Source of the DNA: Candidatus Woesearchaeota archaeon
GTDB lineage: Archaea > Nanobdellota > Nanobdellia > Woesearchaeales > DSVV01
Reading direction: 5' to 3'
DNA: 64,000 nt
Assembly: GCA_016214075.1 (NCBI GenBank)
Contig: JACRPI010000043.1
Location: 59,832-123,831 of the forward strand
This document shows positions 32,884 through 42,188 of this stretch, in pieces (position 1 is the stretch's first letter; every line of letters begins with the position of its first letter). The notes under the pieces are model-generated. The model searched no databases. It was given only the letters and a program-made list of their open reading frames with translations, and was not told the origin of the DNA. A program made the position numbers and the translations under genes.

Positions 32884-33843
32884 ATGCGAATACTCGTCAC
32901 AGGGGGATGCGGTTTTATTGGCAGTGAAGTAGTCAAACAACTCCTCCAAAAAGGACATCAGGTCATTGTTTTAGACAATCTGAGCAAGCCAGAAAGTTCT
33001 ATCAAAGAAGGATATGAGTTCCGAAAAGTGGATCTCAACGATAAGCTTGCGACAGAAAAAGCGTTTACGGGAGCAGATATCTGCATTCATCTCGCTGCAA
33101 AGATTGGCGGTATTGGTTACTTTCATAAATATCCTGCAACAATCTTGAGTGAAAATAATAAGATGTATTCTTCTGTGTTTGAAGCAGCAGTAAAGAATAA
33201 ACTCAAGCGCATGGTGTATGTCTCCTCATCAATGGTCTTTGAATCCGCGACAGAATTTCCGAGCAAAGAAAAAGACACAAAACTCATCCCGCCACCAGTT
33301 TCAGCGTATGGTTTTTCTAAGCTCATTGGCGAATGGTATTGCTACTCGTTTTGGGATGAATACAAACTTCCATATTCCATCTGCAGACCATTTAACGCGT
33401 ACGGCATTAATGAATTCCCTGGTCAAGAAATCGGCTACGCGCATGTCATTCCAGATATAGTAAAAAAAGTGCTGAATGGCCAATACCCATTAGAAATTCT
33501 CGGTGATGGCGAGCAAACGCGATGCTTTACGCATGTGAGCGATATCGCGAATGGAATTATTACAGTCGCGCTTTCTCCGAAAGCAGAAAATCAAGATTTT
33601 AACGTCGCAAGTCCTGAAGAAACAAAAATGATAGAGCTTGCGGAAAAAATATGGAAGATCTGCGGAAGAAAAGAAGCATTCCAAGTCAAACATGTGGAGG
33701 GATTCAAATACGACATTAAGCGTAGAGTTCCTGATACCACAAAAATCGCGACAATGCTCGGATGGAAGCCCAAAATGGAATTCGAAGATGGATTGCGCGA
33801 AGTAGTAACATGGTTAAAAAAAGAACTCGAGAAAAAGAAGTAA
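32884..33843 (+). CDS. NAD-dependent nucleotide-sugar epimerase/dehydratase (extended SDR)
   Basis: 'RILVTGGCGFIGSEVV' binds NAD(P); 'YVSSSMVFE' and 'SAYGFSKLIGE' supply Ser and YxxxK. 'PFNAYGINEFPGQEIGYAHV', 'ILGDGEQTRCFTHVSDIANG' and 'RRVPDTTKIATMLGWKP' are the usual substrate-domain landmarks. The subfamily is that of UDP-glucose/UDP-GlcNAc 4-epimerases and related dehydratases; the exact sugar cannot be read off. 'LAAKIGGIGYFHKYPA' recalls GDP-fucose-synthase-like and GDP-mannose-3,5-epimerase-like enzymes. It is the first gene of the large plus-strand operon. Confidence 0.85.
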   Translation: MRILVTGGCGFIGSEVVKQLLQKGHQVIVLDNLSKPESSIKEGYEFRKVDLNDKLATEKAFTGADICIHLAAKIGGIGYFHKYPATILSENNKMYSSVFEAAVKNKLKRMVYVSSSMVFESATEFPSKEKDTKLIPPPVSAYGFSKLIGEWYCYSFWDEYKLPYSICRPFNAYGINEFPGQEIGYAHVIPDIVKKVLNGQYPLEILGDGEQTRCFTHVSDIANGIITVALSPKAENQDFNVASPEETKMIELAEKIWKICGRKEAFQVKHVEGFKYDIKRRVPDTTKIATMLGWKPKMEFEDGLREVVTWLKKELEKKK

Positions 33844-33870
33844 GATAAAAGTAAAAACAAGGAAAAACAC

Positions 33871-34611
33871 ATGAAAGAAGAAAACAAGCAAAAAGCAGAA
33901 CAAGAAACAAAAATGCTTCCAGAAATCAGTGTCATCATCGCGTCATTCAATGAAGAAAGAAACATCAGAGAAACAATTCAGCGTGTATACAAGACAATGC
34001 CAAACTGTGAACTGATTCTTGTTGAAGGTGGCACTGACAAAACAATAGAAATTGCAGAAGAAGAAAAGAAAAAGCATCCAAGCATGATTATAATTCACAA
34101 TAAAGAAGACAAGGGAAAAGGGCAGGCAATTAAAGTGGGAATAGCTGCTGCGACAAAACCAATCATGGCGCAAGTAGATGCAGACTCGCAGTTTCCTCCT
34201 GAAGAACTCCCTGAACTCATAAAACCTATTCTCGAGGAAAAAGCAGACATTGTCTTCGCGTCACGATTCGTCAACGGATCCACAATTGAAGATGGCTCTC
34301 TCACAAGAATGCGAAGACTTGCAAACTATGTTGTTTCAGGATTCACTTCCTTTCTCTGCGGAACACGATTGACAGATGTCAATGCGGGATTTAAGGCGTG
34401 GAAAAGCGATGTTATTAGAGATATTGACATGCAGTGCAATCATTTTGGCTATGAACCAGAAATCGCGATCATGGCTGCAAAAAAAGGCTACACCATTATC
34501 GAAACACCAGTGAATTACAAAGGAAGACAGCGAGGAATCTCCAACGTCAAATTATTGAGAGATGGAATCATTATTCCTATTTTCCTCCTCAAGACAAAAT
34601 TCTTCAGGTAA
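33871..34611 (+). CDS. GT2 polyprenyl-phosphate glycosyltransferase (DPM1-like)
   Basis: 'ISVIIASFNEERNIRETI', 'LVEGGTDKT' (DGS replaced by EGG), 'DKGKGQAIKVGI', 'QVDADSQFPPEEL' (DxD), and 'TRLTDVNAGFKAW' identify the DPM1-like branch. The C-terminal 'VNYKGRQRGISNVKLLRDG' is the usual end. There are no membrane helices, so it would work at the inner face and hand the product to a GT-C enzyme such as the 35406 protein. Confidence 0.85.
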   Translation: MKEENKQKAEQETKMLPEISVIIASFNEERNIRETIQRVYKTMPNCELILVEGGTDKTIEIAEEEKKKHPSMIIIHNKEDKGKGQAIKVGIAAATKPIMAQVDADSQFPPEELPELIKPILEEKADIVFASRFVNGSTIEDGSLTRMRRLANYVVSGFTSFLCGTRLTDVNAGFKAWKSDVIRDIDMQCNHFGYEPEIAIMAAKKGYTIIETPVNYKGRQRGISNVKLLRDGIIIPIFLLKTKFFR

Positions 34612-34623
34612 TGTTTAGAGAAC

Positions 34624-35379
34624 ATGGAAAAGAAAACACAGAACAAAGAAGCGGAGAAAGAATTCTTTGACAATGCGCTCAGCGAATCGCCATGGACAAC
34701 GTTTAATGCAAATGGTCAAAAACAGATATTCCAATTATTTAAGGAAAAAGTAAAGCCAAAAAGTGGAGAGATTGCAATCGACATGGGTTGTGGCACAGGA
34801 GAATTCTCTGAACGATTAGAAGAATATGGCTTACAAGTCACAGGAATGGATATTTCAAAAAAAGCAGTAGAACTGTGCAAAGAAAAGTACAAAGAAAAAA
34901 AGAATATACGTTTTGAAGTGCAGGATATAGAGAAAACAACATGGAAAGATGAATCTGCGGACATTATCTTTTTCGGCGGAGTCCTCCATCACTTCCCACA
35001 CAGAGAAAAAGTCTTCAAAGAAGCGTTTCGTGTCCTGAAAAAAGGAGGAAGAATATTTGCGTTTGATCCGCATTATTACAATCTTATCATCTGGACATAT
35101 CGGGAATTACTAGGAGTAAAAAAACAAAAGACAGAGAATGAAGTGCTGATAAAACCTGAAGAAGTCAAAAAAGAACTCGCAGATGCAGGATTTACACAAA
35201 TTGACGCGAAAGGGAGTGCGAATATGACGTTTGATATGCGCTACTTCAAGAAGCTTGTTCCATTCCCCTTATATTACGGAGCGTACATCTACAATAGCAT
35301 TGAACGAGCAATACACAGTATCAAACCACTTCGGGAAAAGCACGGCTCATTTGCGATAACGTATGCGAAGAAAGAATGA
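34624..35379 (+). CDS. class I SAM-dependent methyltransferase
   Basis: Motif I 'IAIDMGCGTGEFSERLEE', then 'VTGMDISKKAVELCKEKY', 'ADIIFFGGVLHHFPHREKVF' and 'LKKGGRIFAFDPHYYN' match the UbiE/Methyltransf_11 type. Residues 155-251 form a C-terminal cap. It probably methylates a glycan or lipid-linked sugar; the position between GT2 and GT-C genes is the only hint. Confidence 0.88.
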   Translation: MEKKTQNKEAEKEFFDNALSESPWTTFNANGQKQIFQLFKEKVKPKSGEIAIDMGCGTGEFSERLEEYGLQVTGMDISKKAVELCKEKYKEKKNIRFEVQDIEKTTWKDESADIIFFGGVLHHFPHREKVFKEAFRVLKKGGRIFAFDPHYYNLIIWTYRELLGVKKQKTENEVLIKPEEVKKELADAGFTQIDAKGSANMTFDMRYFKKLVPFPLYYGAYIYNSIERAIHSIKPLREKHGSFAITYAKKE

Positions 35380-35405
35380 AAATATAAAAGAAGAGAAACA
35401 GAAAA

Positions 35406-37460
35406 ATGGAGCAGGAAAAAACAGAAACAACTGCATTCTATAAAAACAAGAAGATACAAGTACTCTTTCTACTACTCATTATGGGGTTTCTTCTCTACAA
35501 AACAATTGATTATTTTGGCGCGATAGGATATAGAGAAACATGGACAATCTGCTCAGATTATTTTCATGAAGGCACATTATGGACAGGACAACCACGTTGT
35601 GAAGGGGCAATACTGCCGTTTTACATTCTTGCATTTTTAGATACGCTTGTCGGAAGAGAATATGTGCAGATTGCTGCAATTGTCTTTTCAACAATCATCT
35701 CCGCAATATTTCTCTGGGTTTTCCTAAAAGCAGTACGAAAAGAGATCGATGAGAAAGAATTTTTCTTGCCCGCAGTATTGTTTGGATTATTCTTCTATAT
35801 CAACACGATCATCAATATAGAAACAGTCCTAAATAGTTTTTTCTTTTTTCTCGGCTATTACACCTTGTTTCACACAGAGTGGAAATGGAAATACTCCATA
35901 ACAGGTATTTTTCTATTTGCGGCAATGATTTCAAAAATAAATGTCATTGTGCAAATTGCGTTTTTGCTCTTCTGGTATACGTATGAAAAGAAAGTATGGT
36001 CCATTGAAAACAAGAAGTTGAAAGTGCAAAGCAATGAACTCATGCAAATAACAAAGAACTACATCGCAATCCTGCTTCCTATTATTCTTGGCTTCGTTAT
36101 CCTAACAAAAGTCTACAAATATTTCTGGATCTATTCATGGTCTGTCTTCACCAATCAGAATATTGCGTTATCCATTCCGCAAACACTCAAGGAACTCATT
36201 TTATTTGATATCACGAAGGCGGACATTAATTATATTCCTGTATTGCTTATCGCGATCCTAGGAACATACCTTTTTTTGAAAGAGAGAAAAATATACGCAC
36301 TGCTCAGCGGTCCTGCGTTCCTTATTGCAATTTTCTTGATTGCAAGAGCATTCGGGATTCTGTTCGTGACTGGTCTGCGCTATTGGTCTGTTATTTTTCC
36401 ATTTGCGATTATTATGCTTCTCAGAGTAAGACAAATATGGACAACACCTCCAAAAAAACAAATAATGCAAGGACTTATGCTCATTCTACTCCTCTATCCT
36501 GGATTATATTATGGTCCGTTGCTCTTCAAAGATGATTTGAGTTATCTTGATTCGTTGAACTTTATTGATAGAGCAACAGAAGGATGGCAAGAAAAAGATG
36601 CAATCATTAAACAGATTAATTATGGGTATAGTGTTGTTCCAGAACAAGAAGGAAGAATTCTCCTTGAAGATGATCCTGCGGGGTTTAGAAGAACAATAAT
36701 TTCTTTTGGATCAAATATTCCATATGAGAAAATAGATTTTCTCACCAAGAAATATATGGAATCGCATCCAGATGTCTGGGGTTTTCCAAGATACCAAGAA
36801 TTACTTGGAGAGAACATGATTTATAATCCAACATCAAGCGAGCTCAATGAAAAAGAAAAAGAAGTAATTGAAAAGATAGAAGGAGGAACATACAGTCTCA
36901 TCATCTTTGGTCCACCAGAATGGGCAATAACAGAAAGAATATTGAGTAATGTCAATAATGGAACTATACAGAAATACTGTCAAATTGTGGTGCCTAATAA
37001 TGTGTGGTTGACTGATGATGGTTGGCATTTCAGTTATTTTATGTTCCAAAATTATCAAGACTGCCAAGAAATGCTGGAAAAAATGTATATCTATTTCTCA
37101 CAAAATTACCAAGAAATCTGTACAAAAGATAAAGAAACTGCAAATATGATCACCACAGTGCTTCGTCAAAATGGACTTGCGTTTGACAAGATGTGTGTAG
37201 AAGGCGGTGATTCATTAGAATTTTTCAAAAAAGGTTATGCAACAAAGAAAGTCGAACTCATGGCGATGGTAGTATTACTATTCCTTCCTTTGCTTTGGTA
37301 TGGAAGAAAGATAAAAGAAGATAAAGAGATGAGTGAAGAAGAAAAAAGACACTATTACATACTGATTATAATTGGAGTTATAGCGTTCATTGGATTTTGG
37401 CTAGGAATGGACGCAACACTGCCGTATAAGAGTGGCATAGTACAGGCAATCACTGGTTAG
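35406..37460 (+). CDS. large multi-pass membrane protein, probable GT-C glycosyltransferase (684 aa)
   Basis: Nine or more hydrophobic segments in the first 360 residues, then a soluble domain of about 220 residues (roughly 365-600), and two final helices (about 610-630 and 650-672). The first outer loop contains 'CSDYFHEGTLWTGQPRCEGA' with acidic residues placed as in GT-C enzymes. The soluble domain contains 'PSSELNEKEKEVIEKIEGG'-like helices but no catalytic motif I know. The C-terminal helices are not typical for PMT_2, so this is a variant. Function inferred from neighbours. Confidence 0.65.
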   Translation: MEQEKTETTAFYKNKKIQVLFLLLIMGFLLYKTIDYFGAIGYRETWTICSDYFHEGTLWTGQPRCEGAILPFYILAFLDTLVGREYVQIAAIVFSTIISAIFLWVFLKAVRKEIDEKEFFLPAVLFGLFFYINTIINIETVLNSFFFFLGYYTLFHTEWKWKYSITGIFLFAAMISKINVIVQIAFLLFWYTYEKKVWSIENKKLKVQSNELMQITKNYIAILLPIILGFVILTKVYKYFWIYSWSVFTNQNIALSIPQTLKELILFDITKADINYIPVLLIAILGTYLFLKERKIYALLSGPAFLIAIFLIARAFGILFVTGLRYWSVIFPFAIIMLLRVRQIWTTPPKKQIMQGLMLILLLYPGLYYGPLLFKDDLSYLDSLNFIDRATEGWQEKDAIIKQINYGYSVVPEQEGRILLEDDPAGFRRTIISFGSNIPYEKIDFLTKKYMESHPDVWGFPRYQELLGENMIYNPTSSELNEKEKEVIEKIEGGTYSLIIFGPPEWAITERILSNVNNGTIQKYCQIVVPNNVWLTDDGWHFSYFMFQNYQDCQEMLEKMYIYFSQNYQEICTKDKETANMITTVLRQNGLAFDKMCVEGGDSLEFFKKGYATKKVELMAMVVLLFLPLLWYGRKIKEDKEMSEEEKRHYYILIIIGVIAFIGFWLGMDATLPYKSGIVQAITG

Positions 37461-37493
37461 CTTGGTAGAAAGAAAAACAACGAGAACAGAAAA

Positions 37494-38318
37494 ATGGGAG
37501 AAACAAAACAAAAAATTTCCGTGTTTATAATCACAAAAGATGAAGAAGAAAAGATAGAGCGCTGTCTAAAAAGTGTTGCATGGGCAGACGAGATAATTGT
37601 GCTCGACAGTTACAGTACAGATAAAACAGAAAGCATTGCAAAAAAGTTCACAAAGAAATTCTACAAGAAAGAGTTTGCAGGATACGGTCCACAAAAGCAA
37701 GCTGCAATAGACAAGTGCACGAATACTTGGATTTTAGAAATAGATGCTGATGAATTGATCACGAAAGAGCTTGAAGAAGAAATACAAGCACTTCTGAAAA
37801 ACAAACAAAAACTAGAGCAAAACAGTGCATACCAAATAACACGAACAGAATATTTTATGGGGAAATATCTTATGAGTGCAACAATTATCAGGCTCTACAG
37901 AAAAGACAAAGTAAGATATGCGGGAATAATTCATGAAACAGTTGCTGTTTCAGGAATTATTGGCAGACTTAAAGGAAAAATAGAACATGAAGCAGACAAA
38001 TATGACTCCATTGAAGAGCGAATCGAAAAAAACAATAGATATACCATGCTCGAAGCAAAAAAATTATATGAGGAGAAAGGAAGAAGAAGTATTTTATATC
38101 TTTGCTGCATGATGGTGTTGCAACCAGGAGTATATTTTACGTGGCTTTATCTGCGAAAAGGACTTATCTGGAAAGGCTATAGGGGATTGATTTGGTGCTT
38201 GATAACAGCACAGTACCATTTTTTAATCTACGCAAAATTATATGAGCATATTTATAAAGCAAAATACCCTTCTGCTTCTCAGATATACTATGAAAAAACT
38301 CAAAATCGAATATCATAA
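37494..38318 (+). CDS. GT2 glycosyltransferase, LPS-core WaaE/KdtX-like
   Basis: 'ISVFIITKDEEEKIERCLKS', 'WADEIIVLDSYSTDKT', 'FAGYGPQKQAAIDKCTNTWI' and 'LEIDADELIT' (DxD) are the landmarks of the beta-1,4-glucosyltransferase WaaE/KdtX family acting on LPS core in bacteria. The C-terminal 'GIIHETV' (His-Glu) and membrane-touching segments ('VLQPGVYFTWLYLRKG') also fit. Here the acceptor must be an archaeal glycolipid or glycoprotein. It overlaps the ferredoxin-DUF4346 gene by 29 bp. Confidence 0.85.
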   Translation: MGETKQKISVFIITKDEEEKIERCLKSVAWADEIIVLDSYSTDKTESIAKKFTKKFYKKEFAGYGPQKQAAIDKCTNTWILEIDADELITKELEEEIQALLKNKQKLEQNSAYQITRTEYFMGKYLMSATIIRLYRKDKVRYAGIIHETVAVSGIIGRLKGKIEHEADKYDSIEERIEKNNRYTMLEAKKLYEEKGRRSILYLCCMMVLQPGVYFTWLYLRKGLIWKGYRGLIWCLITAQYHFLIYAKLYEHIYKAKYPSASQIYYEKTQNRIS

Positions 38319-38889
38319 AGGAAAGTGTATTGGCGCGTTTAATTGCACGAATATAGCGCCTGCTTTTTTCAAAGAGCAAGGTACAAAAGCAGATCTTCTT
38401 GGTGCAGTAACAGAGAAAGGCTATCAGACATTGGATGTTGAATGTGATGACGAAACTGCTGCGCAGATTATAGAAGCTGCGGAAAAATGCCCTGCAAATG
38501 TGATTAATGTGATTGACAAAACAGCAAATAAAAAGATAGTAGACTCCACAATAAAAATAAAAGAAGACATAAGAGAAATCAAAGCAGAATATGACGACAG
38601 AAAAGAATTTGTGCTCGATGAAAAAGGATATTTCTTGATTCGCATTGTTCCTGAAAAGAAGATGATTGAAGTGGGATTCTGCGGAAAAAGAAATACAGTA
38701 GAAGTAAAAGTATATGGAAAAACACCAATCGAAGTATATCAAACAATTCTGAGAGAAAAAATAATCGAACGACCAGATCATGCAGCATATCTCGGAAGAG
38801 AATTGCAAAAGGCGTATATCGCGTTGCAGCTCGGTATTTCGTATGTGCAGGATGATGAACTCAACATTCCTCACGGAAAAAAAGAGTAG
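38290..38889 (+). CDS. [3Fe-4S]-type ferredoxin domain fused to a DUF4346-like domain (199 aa)
   Basis: Residues 1-75 resemble single-cluster ferredoxins: 'YHKGKCIGAFNC' (C-x5-C, with Ala where a second Cys would sit) and 'AAEKCPANVINV' (C-P). Residues 95-195 ('FVLDEKGYFLIRIVPEKKMI', 'ERPDHAAYLGRELQKAYIAL', 'GISYVQDDEL') look like DUF4346, a domain I recall from archaeal MtrA/pterin-related proteins. ATG 38290 starts directly at the ferredoxin and overlaps the GT2 gene. It may feed electrons to the radical SAM or FAD enzymes of the operon. The DUF4346 call is from memory. Confidence 0.7.
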   Translation: MKKLKIEYHKGKCIGAFNCTNIAPAFFKEQGTKADLLGAVTEKGYQTLDVECDDETAAQIIEAAEKCPANVINVIDKTANKKIVDSTIKIKEDIREIKAEYDDRKEFVLDEKGYFLIRIVPEKKMIEVGFCGKRNTVEVKVYGKTPIEVYQTILREKIIERPDHAAYLGRELQKAYIALQLGISYVQDDELNIPHGKKE

Positions 38890-38894
38890 AAAAA

Positions 38895-39581
38895 ATGAAG
38901 AAAGTAAGCATTATCATTCCTGCGTATAACGAGAAAAGAACGATTGCGGAGATAATTGAGAGAGTAAAAGCAGTAGATCTAGAAAAAGCAGATGTCAAAA
39001 AAGAAATAATCGTCGTGGATGATGGTTCTAAAGACGGCACAGGTGATGTTCTAAAAGAGATAAAAGGAATCACCCTCATCACGCATGAAAAAAACAAAGG
39101 GAAAGGAAGCGCAATTCGAACAGGATTAGAAAAAAGCACAGGAGATATTTTTATTATTCAAGATGCAGATTTGGAGTTGAACCCAGCAGAATACCCGCAG
39201 CTTCTCGAACCAATTTTGAAAGGAGAAACAGAAGTAGTATATGGATCAAGGTATCTCAAAAATCCGCATGTCAATCTGCTAAGCATGCTTGCAAACACCG
39301 CAGTCACACAAACAGCAAACTTCTTGTATGGTCTGAAGATAACAGATGAAGCAACAGGATATAAAGTGTTTACGAAAAAAATTCTCACCTCCATCACGTT
39401 AACCTGCACACGATTTGAGTTTTGTCCTGAGTTTACCGCTAAGATTGCAAAAAAAGGATTTAAGATTGTCGAAATTCCTGTTTCTTATAATTATAGAAGA
39501 CCCGATGAAGGGAAAAAAGTCGGCTGGAAAGATGGCTTTGAAGCGTTATGGACGCTTCTCAAATACAAATTTATTGACTAG
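38895..39581 (+). CDS. GT2 polyprenyl-phosphate glycosyltransferase (DPM1-like)
   Basis: 'VSIIIPAYNEKRTIAEII', 'EIIVVDDGSKDGT', 'KNKGKGSAIRTGLEKSTGD', 'IIQDADLELNPAEYPQLLEP' (DxD) and 'TDEATGYKVFTKKIL' are complete family features. It strongly parallels the GT2 at 12121. A basic/hydrophobic ending ('DGFEALWTLLKYKF') is usual. It should load a sugar on polyprenyl phosphate; donor unknown. Confidence 0.9.
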   Translation: MKKVSIIIPAYNEKRTIAEIIERVKAVDLEKADVKKEIIVVDDGSKDGTGDVLKEIKGITLITHEKNKGKGSAIRTGLEKSTGDIFIIQDADLELNPAEYPQLLEPILKGETEVVYGSRYLKNPHVNLLSMLANTAVTQTANFLYGLKITDEATGYKVFTKKILTSITLTCTRFEFCPEFTAKIAKKGFKIVEIPVSYNYRRPDEGKKVGWKDGFEALWTLLKYKFID

Positions 39582-39640
39582 AAGACTGTTGTTTAATAAG
39601 ATTCTTAAAGGGGAAGAAAATCCAAGAGAGTAAGAGAACT

Positions 39641-40639
39641 ATGGCACAAAAAGACCAACAAGAAAAAGAGCAAAAAATAGAAGAAGAGCACATTCCCTGC
39701 AATCTTTGCGGGCAGAACAACTACAACATAATCTATGAAAAGATTGATACGCCGCTAGAAATACCTTTAACTGATAAGTTCTCTGCGGCAAAAGGAATTC
39801 TCTCCACAGATCAGATTGTCAAGTGCAGAAACTGCGGGCTTGTCTATACGAATCCGCGAATAAAAAGCACTATCATCATTGATTCCTGTTCACAGGGAGA
39901 TGATGAAGTATACGTTTCGCAGGAGGAAGGAAGAAAAAAGACATTTCAGGAAGGTATTGACTGGATAAAAAAAGTAACGCAAAAAAAGGAAAGTGACAAA
40001 GAAACAAGCAATGAAAAGAAAAAAATACTTGATGTCGGCTGCGCAGCAGGATTTTTCCTCGCAGTAGCAAAAGAAAGTGATTTTGATCCTTACGGCAGCG
40101 AATTAAACGCGTGGCTTGCAGAGTATGGAAGAAAAAAGTTCAACTTGGAAAATGTAAAAGCAGGAACACTAGAAGATGCAAAATGGAAAGATAATTTCTT
40201 TGATCACGTCACCATGTGGGACGTCTTAGAGCATGTTCCTGATCCCATGAAAACATTGAAAGAAATAAACAGAATCACAAAAAATAATGGCTATATCATT
40301 ATCAGCTATCCGGATTACAGCAGCATTTTCGCAAAGCTCTTTGGAAGACGCTGGTGGTTCTTGTTATCGCACCACATCTATTATTTTACTCCAAAGACAA
40401 TGGACATGATGCTGGAGAAAGCAGGATTCGAAATCGTCACAGACAAAATGCACTGGCAAGAACTGAAAATTGTCTACATGCTCGATATGTTTGTCAAACT
40501 CAATAAGAATCCAATCATAAAAGCGCCGTTTCAGGCAACTTCTACGATACTCAAAGCAGTAGGATTAAAAGATATGAAGGTCCGGTATTACGCAAGCCAG
40601 AGGGATATTATCGCGCAAAAAAAGAGAGCATCGCAATAG
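39641..40639 (+). CDS. SAM-dependent methyltransferase with N-terminal zinc ribbon
   Basis: Cysteines in 'IPCNLCGQNNYN' and 'VKCRNCGLVYTNPR' form a four-Cys zinc ribbon (residues 20-80). The methyltransferase domain follows with 'ILDVGCAAGFFLAVAKE', 'DHVTMWDVLEHVPDPM' and 'NNGYIIISYPDYSSIFAKLF', then 'WWFLLSHHIYYFTPKTM', typical of glycan-cluster methyltransferases. It has the same architecture as the 13040 protein. It probably methylates a sugar nucleotide or glycan. Confidence 0.87.
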   Translation: MAQKDQQEKEQKIEEEHIPCNLCGQNNYNIIYEKIDTPLEIPLTDKFSAAKGILSTDQIVKCRNCGLVYTNPRIKSTIIIDSCSQGDDEVYVSQEEGRKKTFQEGIDWIKKVTQKKESDKETSNEKKKILDVGCAAGFFLAVAKESDFDPYGSELNAWLAEYGRKKFNLENVKAGTLEDAKWKDNFFDHVTMWDVLEHVPDPMKTLKEINRITKNNGYIIISYPDYSSIFAKLFGRRWWFLLSHHIYYFTPKTMDMMLEKAGFEIVTDKMHWQELKIVYMLDMFVKLNKNPIIKAPFQATSTILKAVGLKDMKVRYYASQRDIIAQKKRASQ

Positions 40640-40663
40640 AGAAGAAACGAAGAAGGTAAAACA

Positions 40664-42097
40664 ATGAGCGAAAAAGAAAAGCAAGCAACAAAAAAGCAAA
40701 AACCATATGTTGTCCTTGGTGGCGGCGTTGCAGGGCTTGCAACAGCGTGGAAACTCGCAGAAGCGGATATTCCAGTCCTTGTTCTTGAATCAAACAGTAT
40801 GATTGGCGGTATGGCTGCGACATTCAAGTACAAAGAGTATCTTCTCGATTATGGACCACACAAAATCTATAGTCAACTTCCTATTTTTGAAGAAGTCAAA
40901 GCATTCCTAAAAGATGATATCATTGAAGTAAAGAAAACAAGCAAGATTCGACTCTGCAACAAGTATCTCAACTATCCATTTGGCATGAAAGATCTTGCAG
41001 TAACCCTCTCACCACTAGTTGCACTCAAATGTGGCATGAGTTATGGAACAACAACACTTCTCAATATGCTTCGAAAAAAAGAAGATACAAGTTATGAAGA
41101 TTATCTTGTCAATCGATTTGGAAGAGCAACATACAATCTTGTGTTTGGCCCATACGCTGAGAAAGCGTGGGGAATTCCAACAAAACTCGATAAAAGTCTT
41201 GCTGCAAGCAGAGTCGCAATTCCAAGTCTTATTGAAATGGTCAAGCGCATGCTTTTTGGAGATCAAGGCAAGAAAGAACTCAGCGCAGCAATATTTTTCT
41301 ATCCTGCAAGAGGAGCAGTGGAAATGTCGCAAAAAATGCTTGAAGAAGTAGAAAAGAAAGGAAACAATGTGCTTCTGAATACAGTTCCTGTCAAAATAGA
41401 AACAAAAGAAAACAGAATAGAGACAATCACTGTAAAAGAAGGAGGTAAAGAGAAAAGAATAGAAGTTGCTGGAGTCATTTCCACAATTCCAATGGCCGCA
41501 TTCCTTGAACTTTTCTCAAACGTTCCTGAAGAAGTAAAAACAACAGTCAACGGATTAAAGTTCAGAAAATTAATCCTGTTATATATTGAAGCAAATAAAG
41601 CACGATTAATTCCAGAAAACTGGATTTTCTTTCCAGAAAAAAAATACATATTTAACAGACTTTCAGAACAAAAAGGATTTTCTGAGCACATGATTCCCGA
41701 AGATAAAACCGTGCTTTGTGTTGAGATGACGTTTGATCAGGATGATCCACGAGCAAAAATGACAGATCAAGAACTTTATGCAATTGCGATCAAACAGCTC
41801 GAAGACTGTGGTATCATGAAAGAAGAAAATACAATCAGCTACTTTACCAAACACTTGAAAGATGGCTATCCAATTTACCACTGCAATTACCTCGAAAACG
41901 TTGAAAAATTTCTGAAATTTATCGAGCAGTATGAAAACGCGTTCAGCATTGGACGACAAGGAATGTTTAATTATGTCGGCACGATTGATTGTATAGATAT
42001 GGGCGCAACAACAGCGGCGTTTATTGCAAGTGGAAAAGAGAAAACAGCGTGGAAAGCAGAAAGAAAGAAATTTGAAAATTATGTAACAATTGATTAG
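40664..42097 (+). CDS. FAD-dependent oxidoreductase, amine-oxidase/UDP-galactopyranose-mutase-like
   Basis: The FAD dinucleotide motif 'YVVLGGGVAGLATAWKLAEA' and 'VLVLESNSMIGGMAATF' is perfect. Further landmarks are 'DYGPHKIYSQ', 'VFGPYAEKAWGIP', 'YPARGAVEMSQKMLEE', 'VISTIPMAAFLELF' and the C-terminal 'FSIGRQGMFNYVGTIDCID' that closes over the flavin. This family is often found in exopolysaccharide clusters and lies between protoporphyrinogen oxidases and UDP-Gal mutases. The reaction is unknown; a sugar ring contraction or oxidation is possible. AAGGT precedes the ATG. Confidence 0.8.
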   Translation: MSEKEKQATKKQKPYVVLGGGVAGLATAWKLAEADIPVLVLESNSMIGGMAATFKYKEYLLDYGPHKIYSQLPIFEEVKAFLKDDIIEVKKTSKIRLCNKYLNYPFGMKDLAVTLSPLVALKCGMSYGTTTLLNMLRKKEDTSYEDYLVNRFGRATYNLVFGPYAEKAWGIPTKLDKSLAASRVAIPSLIEMVKRMLFGDQGKKELSAAIFFYPARGAVEMSQKMLEEVEKKGNNVLLNTVPVKIETKENRIETITVKEGGKEKRIEVAGVISTIPMAAFLELFSNVPEEVKTTVNGLKFRKLILLYIEANKARLIPENWIFFPEKKYIFNRLSEQKGFSEHMIPEDKTVLCVEMTFDQDDPRAKMTDQELYAIAIKQLEDCGIMKEENTISYFTKHLKDGYPIYHCNYLENVEKFLKFIEQYENAFSIGRQGMFNYVGTIDCIDMGATTAAFIASGKEKTAWKAERKKFENYVTID

Positions 42098-42113
42098 CAT
42101 AAAGAGAACAAAT

Positions 42114-42188
42114 ATGAGAGAGTACAATAAAGAGAGCAGAATAAAAGAGGAGAGAGAAGAAGACAGGAAAAAAGCAAAGAGAATATGA
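42114..42188 (+). CDS. possible 24-residue leader peptide upstream of the radical SAM gene
   Basis: An ATG frame encodes a very charged peptide (MREYNKESRIKEEREEDRKK plus four residues) and ends in TGA that overlaps the next start codon as ATGA. It fills the 87-nt gap between genes. Other gaps in this operon are shorter and purine-rich, so chance is a serious alternative. Confidence 0.3.
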   Translation: MREYNKESRIKEEREEDRKKAKRI

